A stretch of 64,000 nucleotides of DNA from NCBI RefSeq assembly GCF_002161445.1, contig NZ_NFHT01000002.1:1-64000 (forward strand), in the 5' to 3' direction. The position numbers were made by a program, and so were the translations under genes. Position 1 is the first letter of the stretch. Every line of letters starts with the position of its first letter. Source of the stretch: Alistipes sp. An66. GTDB lineage: Bacteria; Bacteroidota; Bacteroidia; Bacteroidales; Rikenellaceae. The notes beneath the pieces were generated by a model that did not search any database, was not told the origin of the DNA, and was given only the letters and a program-made list of their open reading frames with translations. This document shows positions 43,285 to 51,303 of this stretch, in pieces.

Positions 43285-44865
43285 TCAATCTCCGTATTTG
43301 TTCGTGAGGGGCATGAGCCGTTCGTGCCCGAACGAGCAGGACGACAGGCGCAGGACGGGCGGGAATTGGTAACGTTTCTTCTCGTTGCGCATGATCATGG
43401 CGTGGATCTTCTCCACGACCTCGGAGTCGAAGCCGGCATTGACGATCTCCTCGCGGTGCTGTCCCTCCTCGATCATCCGGAAAAGGATGGCGTCGACGAC
43501 CTCATAGGGCGGAAGGATATCGCTGTCCTTCTGCCCGGGGTGGAGTTCCGACGAGGGCTCCTTGACCAGGATGCTCTCCGGGATGATATCGCCGTACATA
43601 CGGTTGATATAGCGGGCCACGTCGTACATTTCGCTCTTGTAGAGGTCGCCCGTGGGGCTGAACGCGCCGGCCGTATCGCCGTAGAGGGTGCAGAGTCCCA
43701 GGGCGTTCTCGCTCTTGTTCGAGGAGTTCAGCAGCACATAGCCGGTCTTGTTCTGCAAGGCCATGAGCAGGACCGTGCGGATGCGGGTCTGGATATTCTC
43801 CTCCGTGGCGTCGAACTCCGTACCGCCGATGACGGGTTTGAGCGTATCCACGACGCTGGTGTAGATCTCCGTGATGGGGATGACGTTGTACTCGATGCCG
43901 AGGTTCCGGGCCAGCTCCTTGGCGTCCTCGACGGATTCGTCCGACGAGAAGTGCGAAGGCATCAGCAGGGCGCGGACGTTTTCGGGGCCGAGGGCGTCGG
44001 CGGCGATGCAGGCGACGACGGCCGAGTCGATACCGCCCGAGAGACCGATGGCGGCCTTTTCGTAATTGTTCTTGCGGAAGAAGTCCTTCAACCCGCAGCG
44101 GGCCGCCTCATAGACGAGGCGCGTGCGGTCGTTGTAGGTCGAGGGCACGGCGACGGGAGTGGCTTCGGCCTCCGTATCGAAGATCTGGAAGTCCTCCTCG
44201 AAGTTCTTCATCATCAACACCAGTTCGCCGCGTTTGTTGAGCGCCCCGGAGGTTCCGTCGTAGACGATCTCGGAGGAGCCGCCGACCTGGTTGACCATCA
44301 CGAGGTTCTTGCCCTCGACGAAGGCCAGGTTGCGCATCATTTCATAGCGGTAGGTCATGGTGCCCTTGCCGTAGCGGCGGGCGTTGATCGAGAGGATGGT
44401 CTCGACGGACTTGTCGAAGTCGTGTTCGCGGCTGAGGTCGTCGCCGACGATGACCGCGCATTTGTGGCCCTTGATGGTGGCGTATTCATACCCCTTCGAA
44501 GGGGAGAGGAAGCCCATTTCGCGGCGGGCGGAGATGTATTTCTTGCCGATGAAACGCAGGACCTTGCGATCCTGGATGAGCGCGGCGGCGCTGATCGTGC
44601 CGTTCGTGGTCAGGATGGGAAGTCCGACGATGGCCGCAATTCCGTCGCAACAGGAGGCGATCTCCACCAGGGCGTCTTCACAAAGTTCGAGGAAGGTGGT
44701 TTTGCGCAGAAGGTCGAATGCCGGGGTTCCGCTGACGGCCTGCTCGGCGAAAATCACCAGATCGGCGTGCCGGGCCTTTGCCTTGTTGATGGAATCGATG
44801 ATTTTCGAGGTATTCCCGTCAATATCACCGATTGTGTAGTTCAGCTGGGCGATAGCAATTTTCAT
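43285..44865 (-). CDS. nadE: NAD+ synthase, fused form with degenerate glutaminase domain
   Basis: Protein of 526 residues. N-terminal nitrilase-like glutaminase (1-250) and C-terminal NAD synthase (about 270-526) with the ATP loop GLSGGIDSAVVA and SSNKSENALGLCTLYGD. In active glutaminase domains the triad is Glu-Lys-Cys, with Cys in a T-I-C-E-D-L-W strand. Glu41 and a Lys near 109 are present. The aligned strand here reads V-I-V-G-D-D-L-S: Gly141 (codon GGC) replaces the Cys and the Trp is lost. The enzyme is therefore predicted to use free ammonia. First gene of the nadE-rseC-rnf transcript; promoter TAACTTTG at 44899. Confidence 0.92.
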   Translation of the reverse strand: MKIAIAQLNYTIGDIDGNTSKIIDSINKAKARHADLVIFAEQAVSGTPAFDLLRKTTFLELCEDALVEIASCCDGIAAIVGLPILTTNGTISAAALIQDRKVLRFIGKKYISARREMGFLSPSKGYEYATIKGHKCAVIVGDDLSREHDFDKSVETILSINARRYGKGTMTYRYEMMRNLAFVEGKNLVMVNQVGGSSEIVYDGTSGALNKRGELVLMMKNFEEDFQIFDTEAEATPVAVPSTYNDRTRLVYEAARCGLKDFFRKNNYEKAAIGLSGGIDSAVVACIAADALGPENVRALLMPSHFSSDESVEDAKELARNLGIEYNVIPITEIYTSVVDTLKPVIGGTEFDATEENIQTRIRTVLLMALQNKTGYVLLNSSNKSENALGLCTLYGDTAGAFSPTGDLYKSEMYDVARYINRMYGDIIPESILVKEPSSELHPGQKDSDILPPYEVVDAILFRMIEEGQHREEIVNAGFDSEVVEKIHAMIMRNEKKRYQFPPVLRLSSCSFGHERLMPLTNKYGD

Positions 44866-44898
44866 GTCAGTAATTTAAGTCGGAAAAATCCATCGCGG

Positions 44899-44906
44899 CA
44901 AAGTTA
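44899..44906 (-). promoter_or_regulatory. -7 element of the nadE-rnf operon
   Basis: Minus-strand TAACTTTG (44906-44899), 34 bp before the nadE ATG. No match to -33 at 19-21 bp. Confidence 0.6.
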
Positions 44907-44992
44907 ACTATTATTTGGAAAAGTCGGAAATCTTTTCGATGTTAATAAATTAACATTCGGAGAAGTTTCAAAATCTTTAAAAAATCGGATAC

Positions 44993-45028
44993 AAAAACGG
45001 GATTCCGCATCCATTCGGAATCCCGTTT
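44993..45028 (-). terminator. terminator of the zinc-ribbon gene transcript
   Basis: 13-bp stem AAACGGGATTCCG/CGGAATCCCGTTT (44995-45007/45016-45028) with an 8-nt loop and T5 on the minus strand. Between it and the gene (45041-45083) a 17-bp direct repeat, TTTCATTTTCGGAAGAG, occurs twice with a 26-bp period. Confidence 0.85.
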
Positions 45029-45124
45029 CGGTATCAGACTTTTCATTTTCGGAAGAGCCCCCGTCCTTTCATTTTCGGAAGAGGGTGTGCGCCGGGGAGA
45101 ATCCGCCGCCTTCCATGCCGGAGG

Positions 45125-45886
45125 TTACTCCTGCGCGGCCTCGGGGTCGGCGACCAGGATACGCCCGCAATATTCGCAGACGATGATCTTCTTGCCCTGA
45201 CGGATGTCGACCTGGCGCTGGGGAGGAATCCGGTTGAAGCAGCCTCCGCAGGCATCGCGCTTGACGGTCACCACGGCCAGTCCGTTGCGGACGTTGCGGC
45301 GGATCCGCTCGTAGGCGGCCAGCAGGCGTTCGTCGATCTTCGACAGCACGCGTTCGCGCTGTGCCTCGTACTCGGCAACCTGGGGTGCGGTTTCGACCTC
45401 GATGCTTTCGAGTTCGGACTTCTTGGCCGCGAGGTCGGCAGCGCGCTCCTTCGAAAGGTTCTCGGCCTCTTCGAGTTGGAGTTTCTTGGCCTTGATTCCT
45501 GCGGCATACTCTTTCAGACGCTTCTCGGCCAGTTCGATTTCGAGTTCCTGGTACTCGATCTCCTTGGTGATGGCATCGAACTCGCGGTTGTTGCGGACGT
45601 TGTTCTGCTGCTCCTTGTAGTTGCCGATCATGATTTTGGCCTGATCGACTTCGCGCTTGCGCTGCTTGATGAGCGAATTGAGCTCCTCGATCTCGGCATT
45701 TACATGCTCGATGCGGGTGGTCATACCCGCCATCTCGTCTTCGAGATCCTGCACTTCGAGAGGCAGTTCACCCTTTACCTTGTTGATTTCGTCGATCTTG
45801 CTGTCGATCTTCTGCAACTCGTAGAGAGCCAGAATCTTCTCCTGCATCGAATAATCAACGTCGGTGGTTTTCTTTTGCGTTGCCAT
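45125..45886 (-). CDS. coiled-coil zinc-ribbon protein (CT398-like)
   Basis: Protein of 253 residues. A long antiparallel coiled-coil hairpin (about 15-190, rich in Glu/Lys/Leu heptads) is followed by a C4 zinc ribbon, C-G-G-C (about 213-216) and C-E-Y-C (about 237-240). The family (CT398/HP0958-like, zf-RING_7) binds RNA or protein partners; HP0958 acts in flagellar assembly, which is not relevant in a Bacteroidales. It lies 21 bp downstream of nif3, with an internal TACCTTTG promoter at 45958-45965. The conserved pairing with nif3 is usual in this order. Exact role unknown. Confidence 0.88.
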   Translation of the reverse strand: MATQKKTTDVDYSMQEKILALYELQKIDSKIDEINKVKGELPLEVQDLEDEMAGMTTRIEHVNAEIEELNSLIKQRKREVDQAKIMIGNYKEQQNNVRNNREFDAITKEIEYQELEIELAEKRLKEYAAGIKAKKLQLEEAENLSKERAADLAAKKSELESIEVETAPQVAEYEAQRERVLSKIDERLLAAYERIRRNVRNGLAVVTVKRDACGGCFNRIPPQRQVDIRQGKKIIVCEYCGRILVADPEAAQE

Positions 45887-45907
45887 ATTGTACTGTATAG
45901 TTTATAC

Positions 45908-46693
45908 TTACACGAGATAATTCACCGGATTGCGCGAGCGCTCACTCTTGCGAACCGCAAAGGTACGTAAATTTTTCGACAAAATGTCAAATAAAAGTTG
46001 AATTGCGCAATATTCGCTCTCAAAATGGCCTATATCGGCCACGGTGAGGGCCTTATCGGGGGTCATGAAGTCGTTGTATTTAAGGTCTGCGGTGATGTAG
46101 AGACCGGCTCCGGCGCGCCGGGCGTCGGGGATGAGCGAGGCTCCGGCCCCGGTACAGAGGGCCACGCACCGCACGTCGTGCGCCACGATGTCGCTGTGGC
46201 GGATGGCCTTCACGCCGAGGCGTTCGCGGACGAAGCGCAGGAAGTCGAGCGTCGCGACGGCCTCGGGCAGCTCGCCCACGACGCCGAAACCGACCCCCTC
46301 GGCCACCTCGGAGGGTTGCAGCACGCGCAGATTCCGGATTCCGAGCATCTCGGCCAGACGCCAGCTCATGCCCCCGGGGGCGCTGTCGAGGTTCGTATGG
46401 CAGGCGTAGAGGGCGATGCCGCGGCGGATGGCGCGCTCGACGCACCGCTGCACGGGATCGGCCGAATTGAAGCGTTTCAAGGCATGGAAGACGATCGGAT
46501 GGTGCGTGATGACCAGGTCGCACCCTTCGGCCTCGGCTTCGTCGAGCACCTCCTCCGTGACATCCACGGCCAGCAGGGCCCGGTGCACCTCGTCGTCCGC
46601 ACGTCCGACGACAAGTCCCGCATTATCATAGGATTCCTGCCACCCAAGCGGAGCAAAACGTTCGATAACGTCGGTTATTTCTCTGATTTTCAT
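45908..46693 (-). CDS. Nif3/YbgI-family dinuclear metal protein
   Basis: Protein of 261 residues. Metal-ligand motifs: THHP (about 63-66), D in TNLDSAPGG, and GHFESE near the C-terminus, which build the dimetal site of the hexameric toroid. It is the short form without the PII-like insert that makes many Bacteroidetes members about 365 residues. Annotated members are called GTP cyclohydrolase I type 2, but the enzymatic role is not settled. Confidence 0.9.
   Translation of the reverse strand: MKIREITDVIERFAPLGWQESYDNAGLVVGRADDEVHRALLAVDVTEEVLDEAEAEGCDLVITHHPIVFHALKRFNSADPVQRCVERAIRRGIALYACHTNLDSAPGGMSWRLAEMLGIRNLRVLQPSEVAEGVGFGVVGELPEAVATLDFLRFVRERLGVKAIRHSDIVAHDVRCVALCTGAGASLIPDARRAGAGLYITADLKYNDFMTPDKALTVADIGHFESEYCAIQLLFDILSKNLRTFAVRKSERSRNPVNYLV
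45958..45965 (-). promoter_or_regulatory. internal promoter for the zinc-ribbon gene
   Basis: Minus-strand TACCTTTG (45965-45958) inside the 3' end of nif3, with a TTTG 22 bp upstream (45991-45988). Confidence 0.5.
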
Positions 46694-46783
46694 AGCAACA
46701 AATAGTTTTCAAGGTTCTTCTCCGCCTTCATACCCCATTTTCCGTTCTCAATTTTCCAGTCCCGGCCTCCGGTCCCCGGCGGT

Positions 46784-47452
46784 TCAGAAGAGCGACTGTT
46801 CGTAGAAGGCGAAGAGCTCCTTGTTCTCGACCTCCTCCTTCTTGCGGCGGGGTTTGCGCCCGGTCTGCCGGGTCGGCTGTCCGGGGAGTTTCGGCTCCTC
46901 CGCTTCCGGCGCAACGGCCGGTTCGGTGCCGGAGAGATCCGCCCCGTCGGCGATCTTCACCACCGCCCGGCTCCGGCGGCGGGCCGGCTTCTCCGCTACC
47001 GGCTGCTCCGGCTCGGCGGATGCAGGCGTCTTCGGAGCTTCGGGATCCGCAGGAACGCCGGCCGTCCTCTCCGCAGCAGGTTCCGGCCGCAGATCCGACT
47101 CCTCGTCGAGGAGTTCGCCGTCGCCCGCTTTCAGATCCTCGCGGACCTCCGCCAGCAGGGAGCGGATCCGTTGCAGACGCTCCATCAGCTCCGTGTCGCG
47201 TTCGACGGATCCCGCCGCGGAGCCGTTGCGCAGGGCCTTCTTGGCCCCTTCGAGCGTCATGCCGCACTCCTTGACCAGGTGGTAGATCATTTTCAGGTTC
47301 TCCACGTCCCGCGGCGAGAAGAGCCGGTTGCCCTTCTTGTTGCGCTTCGGACGGAGAATCGCGAACTGCGACTCCCAGTGGCGGATCAGCGACGTGTTGA
47401 CGTCGAACATCTCGGCCACTTCGCCCATCGTATAAAAAATCTTTTCGGCCAT
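46784..47452 (-). CDS. MerR-family transcriptional regulator
   Basis: Protein of 222 residues. N-terminal MerR winged helix (about 5-75): YTMGEVAEMFDVNTSLIRHWESQF and KKGNRLFSPRDVENLKMI. Then a short coiled coil (to about 115) and a long Pro/Ala/Glu-rich tail ending in a basic patch (GRKPRRKKEE). No metal-binding Cys set, so it is not a metal sensor of the classical type; similar proteins are common single regulators in Bacteroidetes. The ATG lies 2 bp after the rsmF stop. Confidence 0.85.
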   Translation of the reverse strand: MAEKIFYTMGEVAEMFDVNTSLIRHWESQFAILRPKRNKKGNRLFSPRDVENLKMIYHLVKECGMTLEGAKKALRNGSAAGSVERDTELMERLQRIRSLLAEVREDLKAGDGELLDEESDLRPEPAAERTAGVPADPEAPKTPASAEPEQPVAEKPARRRSRAVVKIADGADLSGTEPAVAPEAEEPKLPGQPTRQTGRKPRRKKEEVENKELFAFYEQSLF

Positions 47453-47454
47453 AT

Positions 47455-48900
47455 CTATTGTTTCATGATTCGCAATGAGTTGGGATATAGGTTGTTCACC
47501 CGGTTCCCGATTCGTTTGGCAAAGCCCAGGCCGCGTCCGCGCACGCAGACGAGGTTCATTCCTTCGGCCAGACCTGCCGCCGCGATCTCCTGCCGCCGCA
47601 GGTAACGCACGGCCTCCTCGTCGGCCAGTTCCGCAACGGGCAGCGCCCCGCGGTCCAGCCCCGTGAAAAAGGCCAGCGCCGGATCGGGTTTCAACACCCC
47701 CTTGAAGATCGTCCCCAGCGCCACGCCCGAATAGATCACGGGCAGCGCTCCGGAGAGCGTCTGCACGGCTTCGGCCTGCGCCGCGGGCCACGCATAACTG
47801 GTATCCCCCGCCACGCCGAAACGCATTCCTCCGGGGTCCTGCAACCAGCGGGCCAGTTCCGACGCGCTTTTCCGGTCGACGGGCGCAAGCACCGTCCGGC
47901 GCGCTTTGGGGGTCCGCACCCGGTCGCCGGACTCCGCCGACTTGCGCACCACGGCAGCGAAAAATCCCTCGCCGCACGCCCGGTGGGGATAGAACCGGAA
48001 GGTCCGGAACGCCCCGACCCGTCCGCAGACCACGCCCCACGACGCCTCGACGTCGACCGGCGCAGCCTCCGACACCTCCTCACCGGTCCAGGCCAGCATC
48101 CGTTCCAACGAACCCTCGTCCTCGTTGCGGTTGAAGGTGCAGGTGCTGTACACGAGCGTACCGCCCGGTTTGAGGGCCCGCCACGCTTCGCGCAGGATCC
48201 CGTCCTGACGTGCCGCGCAGAGCCGCACGTTCGCTTCGCTCCACTCGCCGCGGGCCGCGGGGTCCTTGCGGAACATCCCCTCGCCCGAGCAGGGGGCATC
48301 CACCGCCACGACGTCGAACCACGCCTCGAAATCGCCCAGCGCCGCGGCCTCGCAGCACGTAACGACCACGTTTCCCGTACCCCACTTGCGGACGTTGTCG
48401 GCCAGCACCGCGGCCCGGCGGCGGTCGATCTCGTTGGCCACGACCAGGCCCTGCGGTCCGACCAGCGAGGCGTAGAGCGTCGTCTTGCCGCCCGGAGCTG
48501 CACAGAGGTCCAGCAGACGGGCTCCTTCGAGGTTGCACCCCGACAACAGACGTCCCACGAACTGCGACGAGGCCTCCTGCACGTAATAGGCCCCGGCGTG
48601 GAAATCGGGGTCGAACGTGAACGAGGGGCGCCCGGCGAGGTACCACCCTTCGCGGCACCAGGGAACACGGCGCGCCGGGGTCAGATTCGGAAGCGTCTCC
48701 GGGAATCCGCCGGCAAACGCCTCCGCAGAGCCGGACGGGCGCTCCGACAAACTCTTCGTCGGGCCCATCACCGGGCACTTCGCCGGGTGCAGCCGCACCG
48801 ACGTCGGAGCCTCCGACTCCAACGCCTCACACAGAGTCCGGCCCTCCTCCGGGCCGAGGTCCCGCAGGACCCGTTCGACAAATTTTTCGGGCAGCATCAT
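47455..48900 (-). CDS. RsmF/NOL1-NOP2-Sun rRNA m5C methyltransferase
   Basis: Protein of 481 residues. Rossmann core with SAM motif LLDLCAAPGGKTT (about 140), VVAVDAPCSGEGMFRKDP (motif IV, Pro-Cys) and LVYSTCTFNRNEDE (motif VI, catalytic Cys). The C-terminal RNA-binding region fits RsmF, which methylates 16S C1407. Two ATGs in a row (48900, 48897) overlap the stop of the kinase gene upstream. Confidence 0.9.
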   Translation of the reverse strand: MMLPEKFVERVLRDLGPEEGRTLCEALESEAPTSVRLHPAKCPVMGPTKSLSERPSGSAEAFAGGFPETLPNLTPARRVPWCREGWYLAGRPSFTFDPDFHAGAYYVQEASSQFVGRLLSGCNLEGARLLDLCAAPGGKTTLYASLVGPQGLVVANEIDRRRAAVLADNVRKWGTGNVVVTCCEAAALGDFEAWFDVVAVDAPCSGEGMFRKDPAARGEWSEANVRLCAARQDGILREAWRALKPGGTLVYSTCTFNRNEDEGSLERMLAWTGEEVSEAAPVDVEASWGVVCGRVGAFRTFRFYPHRACGEGFFAAVVRKSAESGDRVRTPKARRTVLAPVDRKSASELARWLQDPGGMRFGVAGDTSYAWPAAQAEAVQTLSGALPVIYSGVALGTIFKGVLKPDPALAFFTGLDRGALPVAELADEEAVRYLRRQEIAAAGLAEGMNLVCVRGRGLGFAKRIGNRVNNLYPNSLRIMKQ

Positions 48901-49517
48901 CGCTGTTCCCGGGCTTTGAGGGCGTCGAGACGGCGACAGATCCGCTCGAAAACCGCCGGGTCCGAGACGAAATCCTCGCGGTCCTTGTCCACGACGAACA
49001 CTTCGCCTTCGTAGATCGTGTCGATCCAGTGGTTATACTTGTCGTTCAGCCGTTTCAGATAGAGTTCGTCGATGTTCATCTCATACTCCCGGCCCCGTTT
49101 GCGGATCTGCGAAATCAGCGTCGGGACGCTCGCCTTCAAGTAGATCAGCAGGTCGGGCTGCGGAATGAGCGACGTCACCAGCCGGAAGATCTTCATGTAG
49201 GTCTCGATGTCGCGCGTCGTCATCAGCCCCATCTCGTGGAGATTGTCGGCAAAGATATGCGCATCCTCGTAGATCGTGCGGTCCTGGAAGATCACCCCCG
49301 ACCGGCTGTCCGAGAGCATGTCCATCGTCTGCTGGATCCGGCTCCCGAGGAACGAGATCTGCAAGTTGAACGCCCAGCGGTTCATGTTCTCATAGAAATC
49401 GCCGATATAGGGGTTGTCGCACTCCTCCAAATAGCACTTGGCGGCGTAGCGCTCCGTAAGCATCCGGGTCAGCGTCGTCTTGCCGCTCCCGATATTTCCT
49501 GCAATGGCTATGTACAT
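48897..49517 (-). CDS. deoxynucleoside kinase
   Basis: Protein of 206 residues of the dNK/TK2-like fold: P-loop AIAGNIGSGKTTL (4-16), a Glu-Arg type motif in FQDRTIYEDAHIF, and lid IRKRGREYEMNIDELYL. It phosphorylates deoxyadenosine or deoxyguanosine (or both) for salvage. Which nucleoside it prefers is not visible. Overlaps rsmF. Confidence 0.9.
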   Translation of the reverse strand: MYIAIAGNIGSGKTTLTRMLTERYAAKCYLEECDNPYIGDFYENMNRWAFNLQISFLGSRIQQTMDMLSDSRSGVIFQDRTIYEDAHIFADNLHEMGLMTTRDIETYMKIFRLVTSLIPQPDLLIYLKASVPTLISQIRKRGREYEMNIDELYLKRLNDKYNHWIDTIYEGEVFVVDKDREDFVSDPAVFERICRRLDALKAREQR

Positions 49518-49587
49518 GGCGACTGAATAACTGAATATTAAAAATACCTTGACAAATATCTGAACGCCGGAACGTTTCCGGTCGCCG

Positions 49588-51072
49588 TCATCTTGAATTC
49601 TCCGTTTTTATCCCCGCAAAGGCCTTCACGTCCTCGATGACCCGACGGTCGTTCATCAGACGCGGAACCTTGTTCTTCCCGCGGGCCCGCATCCAGGCCA
49701 GGAAGCATCCACGCTCCAAACGGATCACCCGCTGGCGTTCGAGCGTCGTGCGGCGCTTGGCATCGTAATCCGAATTGACGGCCCGCAGCTCCTCGTCCAG
49801 CGCCGCGGCAAATGCCTCCGGGCTCTCCGGCTCGCGGTCGAACTCCACCAGCCACTCGTGGGCGCCCCGTTCGCGCAGCGACATGTAGCACGGCGCCACC
49901 GTGTATTCGCTCACCACCGCCCCCGTCTTCCGGCACGTCTCCGCAAGCGCCCGTTCCGCATTGTCGACGATCAGCTCCTCGCCGAAAACGTTGATATACT
50001 GCCGCGTGCGCCCCGCAAAGCGGATCCGGCAGGGATTCGTCGAGGTGAACTCCACCGTGTCGCCGATCTCGTAGCGCCACAGTCCGTTGTTCGACGTGAT
50101 CAGCACGGCGTAGACCTTCCCGCATTCGACCCCTTCGAGCGGCACGATCTCGCTGCCGTGCCGGAACTCGAAGAAGGTCCCGTAGTCCAGCATCAGCAGC
50201 ATGTCGTCCCGCGTCGGGTCGTCGGCCAGCGCAAAGAAGCCCTCCGAGGCGTTGTAGGTCTCCATGTAGTGCATCCCCGCCGAGGGGATCAGCTCCTCGA
50301 ACGTCCGCCGGTAAGGCGTGAACTCCACCCCTCCGTGGGCGAACATTTCCAGATCGGGCCACACTTCCAGCAGGTTCCGCTTCCCGGTGTATTCCAGCAC
50401 CCGGCGCATCAGCGCCAGGTTCCACGACGGAACCCCCGCAAAGGCCGTGATCCGTTCGCCCGTGCATTCGCGGCAGATCGCCGCACACTTCGCGTCGAAA
50501 TCCGGGATGATCGCCGTTTCGATCCGCGGGGCCCGGAACCAACCGCTCCAAAAGGAGGTCTCGTGGATCAGCAGCGCCGAAAGGTCCCCGACCAGATTGC
50601 CGCCCTCCCGTACGCACGACCCGCCCAGCGTCAGCGTCTTGCCTTCGAGAACCCGGCTCTGCGGGTAGTTCGCCGCATAGACCGTCGCCACGTCGCGCAT
50701 GCCCAGCGTGTGGTTCCGCCACAACGACTCGCGTGTCACCGGAATGTATTTGCTCCGGTCCGAGGTCGTGCCCGACGAGCGCGCGAACAGCGTCACACGC
50801 CCCGGCCACGATACATCCCGAACCCCCTCCCGCATCCGGTCGATGTAGGGTTTGAAATGCTCGTAGTCGAACGTCTCGACCCGCGACTGGAACTGTTCCA
50901 CCGTGTGGACATGCCGCAGGTCGTAACGCTCCCCGAACTCCGTATCGCCGCCCCGCCGCAACAGCCGGCGGAACATCCGCATCTGCGTCTCGGCCGGATG
51001 GCGGCGGAAACGATCGATCGAGCGTTCCCGCTGCGAAAACCAGGCCCTGAGTATGAAATTCCGAAAAGACAT
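49588..51072 (-). CDS. GH3-family acyl-adenylating enzyme
   Basis: Protein of 494 residues similar along its length to the bacterial branch of the GH3 auxin-responsive family, an adenylate-forming (ANL) fold. ATP loop-like LFARSSGTTSDRSKYIPVT (about 92-110), ETYNASEGFFAL (about 280-291), LWRYEIGDTVEF (about 342), and RTRQYINVFGEEL. Plant GH3 enzymes join amino acids to carboxylic hormones. The bacterial substrates are unknown, though an acid-amino-acid ligase is a reasonable guess. Lies 70 bp upstream of the kinase gene and downstream of an imperfect 76-bp repeat. Confidence 0.87.
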   Translation of the reverse strand: MSFRNFILRAWFSQRERSIDRFRRHPAETQMRMFRRLLRRGGDTEFGERYDLRHVHTVEQFQSRVETFDYEHFKPYIDRMREGVRDVSWPGRVTLFARSSGTTSDRSKYIPVTRESLWRNHTLGMRDVATVYAANYPQSRVLEGKTLTLGGSCVREGGNLVGDLSALLIHETSFWSGWFRAPRIETAIIPDFDAKCAAICRECTGERITAFAGVPSWNLALMRRVLEYTGKRNLLEVWPDLEMFAHGGVEFTPYRRTFEELIPSAGMHYMETYNASEGFFALADDPTRDDMLLMLDYGTFFEFRHGSEIVPLEGVECGKVYAVLITSNNGLWRYEIGDTVEFTSTNPCRIRFAGRTRQYINVFGEELIVDNAERALAETCRKTGAVVSEYTVAPCYMSLRERGAHEWLVEFDREPESPEAFAAALDEELRAVNSDYDAKRRTTLERQRVIRLERGCFLAWMRARGKNKVPRLMNDRRVIEDVKAFAGIKTENSR

Positions 51073-51091
51073 TTTTTTTCAACAGGCAACC

Positions 51092-51300
51092 GAGGCGCAT
51101 CTCCCGGCAGGCAAAACCCGTCTCCCGGTCCGACTCACCCCCGCAATCCTTCCATTCCGTTTCCCGTCAAGCGGCGAGACGCAACCCCGACCGGCTAAAT
51201 CCGGCTCCCGGTCCGACTCATCCCCGCAATTCTTCCATTCCGTCAAGCGGCGAGACGCGTCCCCGGCAGGCAAGGCCTGCCTCCGGTCCGGCTCCGCGGC
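51092..51300. repeat. imperfect 76-bp tandem repeat between trkA and the GH3-family gene
   Basis: Three units: 51092-51160 (partial), 51168-51243 and 51244-about 51300, with shared blocks CAAGCGGCGAGACGC, CTCCCGGTCCGACTCA and CTTCCATTCCGT. The second and third units are exactly 76 bp apart. They fill the whole spacer. No gene is credible here. Confidence 0.8.
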
Positions 51301-51303
51301 CCG

